Below, one piece after another: positions 1-5,196 of a DNA stretch of 8,535 nucleotides (positions within the stretch are counted from its first letter, which is position 1; every line of letters starts with the position of its first letter). The position numbers and the translations under genes are program-made. A model generated the notes under the pieces. The model was given only the letters and a program-made list of their open reading frames with translations, had not been told where the DNA came from and searched no databases. The DNA lies in the NCBI GenBank assembly GCA_947470885.1, contig CANIXE010000076.1, positions 1 through 8,535 on the forward strand, written 5' to 3'. The DNA comes from Planctomycetota bacterium. Its GTDB lineage: Bacteria > Planctomycetota > UBA11346.

Positions 1-7
1 CTCCCGG
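1..7. repeat. Right end of a palindromic intergenic element, cut by the window edge
   Basis: The first bases, CTCCCGG, match the terminal bases of the right arms of the complete copies (GCGCTCCCGG or similar). The window probably opens at the end of another copy, tandem with the one at 28-103. A small stem, GGCAC (12-16) with GTGCC (23-27), lies between the two. Only seven bases are visible, so the call rests on context. Confidence 0.4.
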
Positions 8-27
8 GGGAGGCACATGCGAGTGCC

Positions 28-103
28 GGGAGCGCCGGCCTCCAGGCCGGCATCGGTGGGACGCGGGAAGCACATTCGAGCCGGCGTGGCCGCCGGCGCT
101 CCC
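28..103. repeat. Palindromic intergenic element, copy 1 (short core)
   Basis: Two 24-nt arms (28-51 and 80-103) form an imperfect inverted repeat that I count as 21 of 24 paired, around a 28-nt core. The outer half of each arm is GGGAGCGCCGGC. The left arm also folds on itself: GCCGGCCT (36-43) pairs with AGGCCGGC (46-53 region, ending at 51 by overlap of the stem), giving hairpins within a hairpin. The core begins ATCGGT and ends ATTCGA, as in the full-length copies, but lacks the middle. It lies downstream of rpsP, beyond that gene's terminator. Confidence 0.8.
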
Positions 104-120
104 GGCCAGTGCTCTCAGGA

Positions 121-152
121 AACACAATCGGCCAGGCGCAGAGCGCCTGGCC
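121..152 (-). terminator. Intrinsic terminator of rpsP
   Basis: A perfect 10-bp inverted repeat (130-139 with 143-152, arm GGCCAGGCGC) has a 3-nt loop and begins 25 bases after the rpsP stop codon. Read on the minus strand, the stem is followed by GATTGTGTTT, a moderately T-rich tail. Position, stem strength and tail fit Rho-independent termination of the S16 message; the imperfect T-tract is the weak point. Confidence 0.65.
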
Positions 153-177
153 GATCACACATCCGAATCGAATCAGA

Positions 178-603
178 TCAGGCTTTGGCTTCTTCAGCGG
201 CAGCCGGGGCGGGCGCAGCGGCCTTGGCGGCGGCCTTCACCTTGGCGGCATGCTTGCGCAGGCTGCGGCGGGTGGCGGGGACGAAGCCCTTCACCGTCTT
301 CTTGGGAGCAGCGGCAGCGGCCTTGGCGGCAGCCTTGCGGGCGCCGGCGCCGTGGGCGGGCACTTCGTAGCCGACATGCTTGAGCAGGTTGGTGAGGGAG
401 GCGCTGATGACGGCGCCCTGGGCGACCCAGGTCTTCAGCCGTTCCTGGTCAACGACGATGTTCGCCTTGCCGAGGAGGGGATCGTAGGTGCCCAGGATCT
501 CGTTGGCCTTGCCTTCACGGTGGACCCGCTTGTCCGCAACGATGATGCGGAAGAAGGGGCGGTGGAGACGGCCGAAGCGAGACAGGCGGATGACGACAGC
601 CAT
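178..603 (-). CDS. rpsP: 30S ribosomal protein S16 with an alanine/lysine-rich C-terminal tail
   Basis: Small-subunit ribosomal protein S16, a 16S rRNA-binding assembly protein. The 141-aa product begins MAVVIRLSRFGR. Residues 1-80 hold the whole S16 fold: IRLSRFGR, RPFFRIIVAD, a GTYDP turn (38-42) and WVAQGAVIS (59-67). Usual bacterial S16 is about 80-90 aa. Residues 84-141 are an added low-complexity tail, first KAAAKAAAAAPKK-like, then a short less biased stretch (GFVPATRRSLRKH, 106-118), then an Ala/Lys/Pro end. The start was chosen because the family begins here and AGGA (610-613, minus strand) lies 6 nt upstream; the in-frame ATG at 672 would add 23 residues foreign to S16. The gene stands alone: rimM, trmD and rplS, which usually follow rpsP, are not downstream, where a terminator lies instead. 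It diverges from nrnA. Confidence 0.95.
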   Translation of the reverse strand: MAVVIRLSRFGRLHRPFFRIIVADKRVHREGKANEILGTYDPLLGKANIVVDQERLKTWVAQGAVISASLTNLLKHVGYEVPAHGAGARKAAAKAAAAAPKKTVKGFVPATRRSLRKHAAKVKAAAKAAAPAPAAAEEAKA

Positions 604-629
604 GACAGTTCCTAGCGGTTGGGCGGGGG

Positions 630-656
630 AAGATAGCGGGGGATCTGGCCTGGCAA
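630..656 (-). promoter_or_regulatory. Possible sigma-70-like promoter for rpsP
   Basis: On the minus strand TTGCCA (656-651, five of six to TTGACA) is followed after 15 bp by TATCTT (635-630, four of six to TATAAT), 27 bp before the rpsP start codon. The spacing is shorter than the usual 17 bp and the host consensus is unknown, so this is only a candidate. Confidence 0.25.
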
Positions 657-670
657 CGGGGAATTTTCTC

Positions 671-710
671 AATGCTCGAATGCTCGAATACCTGAATGCT
701 CGAATGCCCG
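671..710. repeat. Five-unit octamer tandem repeat in the rpsP/nrnA divergent spacer
   Basis: Five octamers follow one another in exact register: AATGCTCG (671), AATGCTCG (679), AATACCTG (687), AATGCTCG (695) and AATGCCCG (703). Three are identical; the other two differ from the consensus at three and one positions. The array lies 67-107 bp upstream of the rpsP start and 57-97 bp upstream of the nrnA start. It could be a repeated protein-binding site or a slippage-prone simple repeat; the sequence alone does not decide. Confidence 0.85.
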
Positions 711-733
711 CAAAATGGCCGACGAGGTGGATT

Positions 734-757
734 GCCCCGGGGGGCTTTGCCCCAGGA
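734..757 (+). promoter_or_regulatory. Alternative hairpins abutting the nrnA ribosome binding site
   Basis: GGGGC (741-745) can pair with GCCCC on either side: at 734-738 (tight loop) or at 749-753 (loop TTT). The second stem ends one base before AGGA (754-757), the likely Shine-Dalgarno sequence, which lies 10 nt before the nrnA ATG at 768. The arrangement could modulate ribosome access. It may equally be chance in GC-rich DNA. Confidence 0.35.
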
Positions 758-767
758 TGCCTGGCCC

Positions 768-1769
768 ATGACCGCCGACCCCCAGACCTACGCCACCGCC
801 GCTTCCGCCCTTCTTGCCGCGGACTCCGTGGCGGTGACCACCCACCTGAACCCGGATGGTGACGGTATCGGCGCCGGCCTGGCCCTGCTGTTGGCCCTGG
901 AAGGCCTGGGCAAGCGGGTGGAGTTCCTCTGCCCCTCGGCGGTGGCGTCGATGTATGCCTTCCTGCCGGAATTCAGCAGAATCGCCGTGGTGGAGGACCT
1001 CGCCGTGGCCAAGGCCAGGGCCGAGGTGGATGTGCTCATTAGCTGCGATTGCGGTGACCTGCAGCGCCTGGGGGCGGTGGCCTCGGTGCCCCGGAAGCTC
1101 CTCATCAACCTCGACCACCACGCCTCGAACACCAATTTTGGCGACGTGAACTTGGTGGATCTGGACGCTGAAAGCAGTGGTGTGGCCGTCCAGCAATTGC
1201 TGGTGGGGATGGGCGTCACCGTCGACCGGGCGATGGCCGAGTGTCTGTACACCACGATCATTTTCGACACCGGCCGGTTCATGCACAGCAACACCACCGC
1301 CCGCAGCCTGCGCTGGACGGCGGATCTGCTGGACACCGGCATCGATTCCTCCCGGATCAACCGCCTGATGACCTACACCCGGACCCCGGGGGACCTGGCG
1401 GTCCAGCGTTTTGCCATGGGCAAGCTGGTGGTGGATCCCCAGGAATCCCGGGTTGCAGGCATCGCCTTCACCCAGGAGGACATGGCCGCGGAAAAACTTT
1501 CCGAGCCCGAGGACTGGGGCGATCTAGTGGAGGTCCCCCGTAGTCTCCGGGGCAATGAAGTGGCCTTCCTCGCCCGCCAGCGGGTGGACAAGGAAGGGGC
1601 GCCCATCGTCAAGTTGAGCCTGCGCTCGAACCCGCCCTACGCCGTGGGGCCGGTGGCCCAGCATTTCGGAGGCGGCGGACATTTACAGGCCGCCGGGGCG
1701 ACGGTCCCCGGGACCTTGGCCCAGATTTTGCCGGATCTGCTGCCGCGCCTGCGGGCGGTGTTGGGATAG
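768..1769 (+). CDS. nrnA: DHH/DHHA1 phosphoesterase, NrnA-type oligoribonuclease/pAp phosphatase
   Basis: This 333-aa protein belongs to the NrnA branch of the DHH superfamily: cytoplasmic, metal-dependent enzymes that remove nucleotides from very short RNAs and, in characterised members, dephosphorylate 3'-phosphoadenosine 5'-phosphate. All signature blocks are present: motif I HLNPDGDGIG (26-35), an aspartate in ISCDCGD (D94), the name-giving DHH (116-118), the IIFDTGRF block with D167, and the C-terminal DHHA1 substrate-binding glycine motif GGGGHLQAAG (301-310). The length is typical. The ATG at 768 places motif I about 25 residues in, as usual; the in-frame ATG at 696 would run through the octamer-repeat region and add an unrelated 24 residues. 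It is apparently monocistronic, divergent from rpsP and convergent with the mazG-like gene. The usual rbfA/truB neighbours are absent. Whether it degrades nanoRNA, pAp or cyclic-dinucleotide products in this host is inferred from family only. Confidence 0.9.
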   Translation: MTADPQTYATAASALLAADSVAVTTHLNPDGDGIGAGLALLLALEGLGKRVEFLCPSAVASMYAFLPEFSRIAVVEDLAVAKARAEVDVLISCDCGDLQRLGAVASVPRKLLINLDHHASNTNFGDVNLVDLDAESSGVAVQQLLVGMGVTVDRAMAECLYTTIIFDTGRFMHSNTTARSLRWTADLLDTGIDSSRINRLMTYTRTPGDLAVQRFAMGKLVVDPQESRVAGIAFTQEDMAAEKLSEPEDWGDLVEVPRSLRGNEVAFLARQRVDKEGAPIVKLSLRSNPPYAVGPVAQHFGGGGHLQAAGATVPGTLAQILPDLLPRLRAVLG

Positions 1770-1776
1770 TTGTTCG

Positions 1777-1807
1777 CCCAAACACGGGAAATTTCCCTAA
1801 CATTGGG
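1777..1807. repeat. Nested dyad centred on GGGAAATTTCCC
   Basis: A perfect 12-bp palindrome, GGGAAATTTCCC (1786-1797), is flanked nearly symmetrically by CCCAA (1777-1781) and TTGGG (1803-1807). It lies 7 bases after the nrnA stop codon. A T-tract is missing, so it is not a clear terminator; it could be a protein-binding dyad or an mRNA end structure. Confidence 0.4.
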
Positions 1808-1816
1808 ATGTCGAGA

Positions 1817-1925
1817 CTGGGAGCGCCGAGCGCCAGCTCGGCATCGGTAGTGCGGCAACGTCGCGATCACGTCGATTCCGCTATCGGTTATCGCTCCGAG
1901 CCGGCCTGGCGACCGGCGCTCCCAG
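1817..1925. repeat. Palindromic intergenic element, copy 2 (full length, 109 nt)
   Basis: Two 26-nt arms (1817-1842 and 1900-1925) form an inverted repeat that I count as 22 of 26 paired. The ends are CTGGGAGCGCCG and its complement CGGCGCTCCCAG. The 57-nt core (1843-1899) starts ATCGGT and ends TCCGA. It lies 47 bp past the nrnA stop. The core has exactly the same length as that of copy 3 and I count about 41 of 57 identical positions, so the whole 109-nt unit was copied, not just the arms. No flanking direct duplication is visible. Confidence 0.85.
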
Positions 1926-1931
1926 TGAGGT

Positions 1932-1955
1932 GACACCGCATCGGTAGTGGGTGTC
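1932..1955. repeat. Small hairpin between the two full-length elements
   Basis: GACACC (1932-1937) and GGTGTC (1950-1955) form a 6-bp stem with a 12-nt loop that contains ATCGGTAGTG, a piece identical to the start of the copy 2 core. On the plus strand it is followed by TTGCATTT, a weak terminator-like tail that could serve nrnA. Confidence 0.35.
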
Positions 1956-1963
1956 TTGCATTT

Positions 1964-2071
1964 CCGGAGCGCCGAACGCCAGCTCGGCATCAGTGGTGGG
2001 ATAGTGTCCCGACCGCGTCGATTTCCCTATCGGTCGTTGCTTCGAGCCGACCTGGAGGCCGGCGCTCCCGG
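1964..2071. repeat. Palindromic intergenic element, copy 3 (full length)
   Basis: The left arm (1964-1988) and right arm (2046-2071) are imperfect inverted repeats with one base gap; the core (1989-2045) is 57 nt, as in copy 2. The right end stops two bases short of the stop codon of the mazG-like gene (2074-2076), so that gene's message runs straight into this structure. Copies 2 and 3 are direct repeats 38 bp apart. Confidence 0.85.
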
Positions 2072-2073
2072 AT

Positions 2074-2367
2074 CTACGGCTTGGTGGCGCAGGCGCAGGG
2101 CTTCGCCCCGCAACGCTGACAGGCCGCGCCGTATTTCGCCTCGGTGACCGCCGCCAGGTCCACCCCGGTGGTGTTGGCCAGGCTGGTCAGCCAGGCCAGG
2201 CAGTCGGCGAATTCACCGTTCAGATCGTGTTGTTCCGGCTCCCGTAGGGCCTCGGCCAATTCGCCAATCTCTTCCATCAAGTACATGAACGTGCCGGCGG
2301 TGCCCCGGGCCGCATCCTTAGCGCCATAGGTGGCGGCCAGGTGGGTCTGGAACGCCCGCAGATCCAT
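2074..2367 (-). CDS. MazG-like nucleotide pyrophosphohydrolase with a cysteine tail
   Basis: A 97-aa all-alpha protein of the MazG/NTP-PPase type, a group that hydrolyses NTPs or dNTPs to monophosphate and pyrophosphate and so cleans the nucleotide pool. The metal-binding pattern is visible as EEIGE (32-36) and, one helix later, ExxD in GEFAD (E52, D55); the flanking TFMYLMEEIGELAEAL helix is characteristic. One MazG domain fills the protein, so it is a short, single-domain form. The C-terminus carries C83xxC86 and C91xC93, a compact possible zinc site not present in classical E. coli MazG. The ATG at 2367 overlaps the HIT stop codon by one base (TGATG), indicating translational coupling. It is last in the three-gene operon, and a palindromic element begins immediately beyond the stop. 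The substrate cannot be told from the sequence; specific gene naming is avoided because the family is broad. Confidence 0.8.
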   Translation of the reverse strand: MDLRAFQTHLAATYGAKDAARGTAGTFMYLMEEIGELAEALREPEQHDLNGEFADCLAWLTSLANTTGVDLAAVTEAKYGAACQRCGAKPCACATKP

Positions 2368-2774
2368 CAGTCGCCCCAGGCGGCGCGGAGTTTTCCGGCG
2401 GTGGCCGCCAGGGCCGGATCGGCCTTCCCATTGAAGCGGAAGCCTTTGCCGTCGTCTTCCCAGCGGGGGATCACATGCAGGTGGGCGTGGGGGACTTCCT
2501 GGCCCGCCAGGGGACCGTCGTTCACCACCACATTCACCGCCGGGCAGCCGGTGGCCCGCTTCACCGCCGCGGTGAGTCGGCACAGGTGTAGGCCCAATTC
2601 CGCTTGAGTAGCTCCGGGCAGGTTGGCCAGGTACTGGGCTTCGGCTACGGGGATCAGCAGGGTGTGCCCGGGATTCGCCGGGCGGATGTCCAGGATGGCG
2701 AACCAACGTTCGCTGCGGAACACGAACTCCCCAGGGATGCTGCCTTGGTGGATCCGGGTGAAGATAGAGGCCAC
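2367..2774 (-). CDS. HIT-family nucleotide hydrolase/transferase
   Basis: A 135-aa histidine-triad protein. Members of this superfamily attack the alpha-phosphate of nucleotide conjugates such as adenosine phosphoramidates or dinucleoside polyphosphates, through a covalent nucleotidyl-histidine. The triad is H96-A-H98-L-H100-V in VPHAHLHVIPR; upstream are the family's NPGHTLLIPV (34-43) and NVVVNDGPLAGQ (81-92) blocks, and near the start IFTRI (4-8). Length and architecture fit the Hint/HinT-like branch. The start is the GTG at 2774: it is preceded by AGGTGG at a 7-nt spacing, lies two bases after the stop of the upstream 69-aa gene, and gives the normal family N-terminus. A longer in-frame ATG at 2849 would overlap that gene by 25 codons and lacks HIT similarity. 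It is the middle gene of the operon; coupling on both sides suggests co-expression with the mazG-like gene. Confidence 0.92.
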   Translation of the reverse strand: MASIFTRIHQGSIPGEFVFRSERWFAILDIRPANPGHTLLIPVAEAQYLANLPGATQAELGLHLCRLTAAVKRATGCPAVNVVVNDGPLAGQEVPHAHLHVIPRWEDDGKGFRFNGKADPALAATAGKLRAAWGD

Positions 2775-2776
2775 GG

Positions 2777-2986
2777 TCAGACCACCTGGACGCCGGCCCC
2801 GGCCAGCTGTTCCAGGACGATGCGTCGGGCTTCCACCCGGCTGATCCAATGCCGGTTCTGGATCTTGGCCACGATCAGGTCGATCCGGTGCTGGGTCTCG
2901 AACAGGTCCAGTTCGGTCAGGCGCGGGCAGCGGGCCTTGAGGCCCGGGACGATCTTGGCGAAGACTTCGGCGGAGAGGACGTTCAT
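2777..2986 (-). CDS. Small unknown protein, first gene of the HIT/MazG operon
   Basis: I do not recognise this 69-aa protein. It begins MNVLSAEVFAKIVPG and is predicted by eye to be largely helical: two amphipathic stretches (about 5-20 and 28-62) rich in Leu, Ile, Arg and Glu, with a polar centre ETQHRIDLIVAKIQNRHW (30-47). No signal peptide, membrane segment or metal motif is evident; there is one cysteine (C20). It is probably real because codon third positions are overwhelmingly G or C, it is intact, and its stop lies two bases before the GTG of the HIT gene. The ATG at 2986 was preferred over an upstream in-frame ATG at 3331, which would run antisense into the peptidase gene. No clear Shine-Dalgarno sequence precedes it; the start codon follows a C-rich block. 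Its position suggests an accessory role to the HIT and MazG-like enzymes, but no function can be assigned. Confidence 0.65.
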   Translation of the reverse strand: MNVLSAEVFAKIVPGLKARCPRLTELDLFETQHRIDLIVAKIQNRHWISRVEARRIVLEQLAGAGVQVV

Positions 2987-3021
2987 GGGCGGGGACGGTA
3001 GGACGTCAGGCGGCAAGAAAA

Positions 3022-3035
3022 GGCGGAAATCCGCC
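3022..3035. repeat. Short dyad GGCGGA-AA-TCCGCC in the divergent spacer
   Basis: Two perfectly complementary 6-bp arms (3022-3027 and 3030-3035) are separated by AA. The site lies 36 bp upstream of the 69-aa gene and about 94 bp upstream of the peptidase gene. It is too tight for a good RNA hairpin, so a protein-binding operator is the likelier role if it has one. Confidence 0.3.
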
Positions 3036-3045
3036 CCGGGAATGC

Positions 3046-3102
3046 TTCCGCGCTTTTCACCTTCCGCGCTTTTAACCTTCCGCGCTTTCCGCCTTCCGCT
3101 CG
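3046..3102. repeat. 16-bp tandem repeat upstream of the oligopeptidase gene
   Basis: Three 16-bp units stand in exact register at 3046, 3062 and 3078: TTCCGCGCTTTTCACC, TTCCGCGCTTTTAACC and TTCCGCGCTTTCCGCC. A fourth, partial unit, TTCCGCTCG, starts at 3094. The first 11 bases are invariant in the three full units. The array ends about 27 bp before the oligopeptidase start and occupies the middle of the 142-bp divergent spacer, where promoters of both flanking genes must lie. It may be a repeated regulator site or a slippage product. Confidence 0.85.
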
Positions 3103-3128
3103 TGGCGTCGGTCCCAGGATCCCCCGCC

Positions 3129-5183
3129 ATGAATCCCCTGCTGTCCCTGCCCGCCGTGCCGCCCTTTGATGTGATCCAGGCCGACCAGGTGGTCCCTGCC
3201 ATCACCACCCTGGTGGCCCAGGCGACCGCGGGCCTGGACGCCTTAGAGGCGGCGATGCCCCCGGGATTCGAGGCGCTCATGGCAGTCCATCGGCTGTTCC
3301 TGCCCCTGGGCCGGGCCTGGGGCGTGGTCAATCACCTGCTGTCGGTGAAGAACAGCCCCGAGCTGCGCGCCGCCCATCAGGCGGTCCAGCCCGGGGTGGT
3401 GGCTCTGTACGCCCGCCTGGGCCAGAGCGCGGCGATCTACCAGGCCCTCACCGCCCTGCGGGAAGGTCCCGCCTGGGCCGGCCTGGATCCCCTGAAGAAG
3501 CGGGCGGTGGAATTGGAATTGCGGGACATGCGCCTGTCCGGGGTCGGCCTGGAAGGTCCGGCGAAGGAGCGATTCACCGCGATCCAGCTGGAACTCTCCG
3601 AGCTGTCCACCTCGTTCAGCAACCACCTGCTGGATGCCACCAAGGCCTGGTCTTTGGTGCTGACCGATCCCAGGGCGGTGGATGGTCTGCCCTTGTCCCT
3701 GAAGGCCCAACTGGCGGCCAAGGCTGGGGGCACGGCGGAGGCCGGCCCGTGGACGGTGACCCTGGATTTCCCGTCCTATGGCCCGTTTCTGGAACATTGC
3801 CGGCGCACCGATCTGCGGGAGCAGGTCTATCGGGCGTTCATCACCCGGGCCAGCACCGGCGACCTGGATAACCAGCCGTTGATGGTCCGGATCCTTGCCC
3901 TGCGCCAGGAACAGGCCGCGCTGCTGGGCTACGCTACCCCGGCGGACGTCAGCCTGGCAGCGAAGATGGCCCCGGGCGTCGCGGCGGTGGAAGCCCTGCT
4001 CACGGATTTGCGCCGGGTGGCCAAGCCCAAGGCCGAGGCGGAGCTGGCGGAGCTGACCGCCTACGCCCGTAACAAATCTGGTGATCCCGCCCTGGTCCTG
4101 AATCTGTGGGATGTGGCCTTCTGGGCGGAACGCCTGCGGGAGGAGCGGTACAGCTACACCGACGAGGAGCTGCGGCCGTATTTTGCCCTGCCCCAGGTCC
4201 TCGACGGCCTGTTCGCTTTGGCGGAGCGGGCCTTTGGCATCCGAGTGGTGGCGGCGGATGGCGAGGTGCCCGTGTGGGATCCCACGGTGCGTTTCTTCCG
4301 GGTGCAGGAGGCCACCACCGGCGCTCCCTTGGCGGCGTTTTACCTGGATCCTTACAGCCGGCCCGCCGACAAACGGGGCGGCGCGTGGATGAATAATTGT
4401 CTGGGACGGGAACTGACCGACCAGGGCACGGTGCAGCTCCCGGTGGCGTATCTGGTGTGCAATCAGACTCCGCCGGTGGGGGACGTCCCCAGCCTGATGA
4501 CCTTCCGGGAGGTCGAGACGCTGTTCCACGAGTTCGGCCACGGCCTGCAGCATATGCTGACGAAGATCGAGCTGCCCCAGATCGCCGGGATCAACGGCGT
4601 GGAATGGGACGCGGTGGAACTGCCCAGCCAGTTCATGGAGAACTGGTGCTACGACGAGGCCACCGTGCTCGGCGGCGTGAACCGCCCCGGCCTGGCCCGC
4701 CACTGGCGCACCGGCGAGCCCCTGCCCGCCGCCCTGTTCGCCCGGATTCGCGCCGCGCGTACCTACCGGGCCGCGACCATGACCCTGCGCCAGGGCTACA
4801 TGTCCCTGTTGGATCTGGCCCTTCACGGCCCGGCCACGACGGAGACGCCGCGCCAGGTCCAGGAGCGGATCGCCCGGGACAACACCGTGCTGCCGCCCTT
4901 GCCGGAGGACCGCTTCCTCTGCTCGTTCAGCCACATCTTCGCCGGCGGCTACGCCGCAGGGTACTACTCCTACAAGTGGGCCGAGGTCCTGTCGGCGGAT
5001 GCCTTCGCTGCCTTCGTGGAGGCGGGCGTCGATGACGCCGCGGTGGCCACCACGGGTCGGCGCTTCCGGGACACGATCCTGGGGGAGGGCGGCAGCCGGC
5101 ATCCGTTGGAGGTGTTCCGCACATTCCGTGGCCGGGAGCCCCGGCCGGAAGCCCTGCTCAAGCAGTGCGGATTGCTGAACTGA
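3129..5183 (+). CDS. M3-family zinc oligopeptidase (oligopeptidase A/PrlC type)
   Basis: A 684-aa thimet-oligopeptidase-family metallopeptidase. Such enzymes are cytoplasmic and cut short peptides, including degraded signal peptides and proteasome-like protease products. The zinc site is H467-E-F-G-H471, with the third ligand E497 in VELPSQFMENW, the usual distance downstream. The C-terminal substrate-binding loop is present as H602 followed by GGYAAGYYSYKW (606-617), with tyrosines Y608, Y612, Y613 and Y615. The N-terminal 200 residues are helical, as in the family's channel-covering domain. Length agrees with oligopeptidase A (about 680 aa). The ATG at 3129 gives the normal N-terminus, with AGGA at 3116-3119, 9 nt upstream; the frame stays open back to 2604, but that stretch crosses the tandem repeat and is antisense to the HIT and 69-aa genes. 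No signal peptide is seen. The gene looks monocistronic, divergent from the HIT operon and convergent with xth. Confidence 0.93.
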   Translation: MNPLLSLPAVPPFDVIQADQVVPAITTLVAQATAGLDALEAAMPPGFEALMAVHRLFLPLGRAWGVVNHLLSVKNSPELRAAHQAVQPGVVALYARLGQSAAIYQALTALREGPAWAGLDPLKKRAVELELRDMRLSGVGLEGPAKERFTAIQLELSELSTSFSNHLLDATKAWSLVLTDPRAVDGLPLSLKAQLAAKAGGTAEAGPWTVTLDFPSYGPFLEHCRRTDLREQVYRAFITRASTGDLDNQPLMVRILALRQEQAALLGYATPADVSLAAKMAPGVAAVEALLTDLRRVAKPKAEAELAELTAYARNKSGDPALVLNLWDVAFWAERLREERYSYTDEELRPYFALPQVLDGLFALAERAFGIRVVAADGEVPVWDPTVRFFRVQEATTGAPLAAFYLDPYSRPADKRGGAWMNNCLGRELTDQGTVQLPVAYLVCNQTPPVGDVPSLMTFREVETLFHEFGHGLQHMLTKIELPQIAGINGVEWDAVELPSQFMENWCYDEATVLGGVNRPGLARHWRTGEPLPAALFARIRAARTYRAATMTLRQGYMSLLDLALHGPATTETPRQVQERIARDNTVLPPLPEDRFLCSFSHIFAGGYAAGYYSYKWAEVLSADAFAAFVEAGVDDAAVATTGRRFRDTILGEGGSRHPLEVFRTFRGREPRPEALLKQCGLLN

Positions 5184-5194
5184 GATTTTTTTTT
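5157..5194 (+). terminator. Possible weak terminator at the end of the oligopeptidase gene
   Basis: A run of nine T (5186-5194) starts two bases after the stop codon TGA. Just before it, CTCA (5157-5160) and AGCA (5161-5164) can pair with TGAG and TGCT around the stop codon, a short stem broken by a four-base bulge. The T-run is striking in such GC-rich DNA, but the stem is weak, so termination here is uncertain. Confidence 0.35.
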
Positions 5195-5196
5195 CC

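Noticed and set aside
73..80. CATTCGAG in palindromic copy 1 equals a rotated reverse complement of the octamer repeat at 671-710
   Set aside because: An eight-base match in a small window is easily chance, and the corresponding positions in the other palindromic copies differ.
671..710. CRISPR-like array
   Set aside because: The octamers, like the 16-bp units at 3046-3102, are contiguous with no spacers, far too short for CRISPR repeats, and no cas genes are present.
1817..2071. Insertion sequence or typical MITE
   Set aside because: There is no transposase frame and I see no target-site duplication at the element borders. Mobility of the palindromic units remains only a possibility, so they are annotated as repeats.
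2604..3128. 175-codon N-terminal extension of the oligopeptidase
   Set aside because: It would start at TTG, run antisense through the HIT and 69-aa genes and through the tandem repeat, and extend the protein far beyond the family's usual length. The ATG at 3129 gives the normal start.
3243..5102. Long open frame of 619 codons on the minus strand
   Set aside because: It is fully antisense to the oligopeptidase gene, which has all its catalytic motifs. High GC content suppresses stop codons in this frame, and the translation (Gly, His, Gln and Arg rich) matches no fold.
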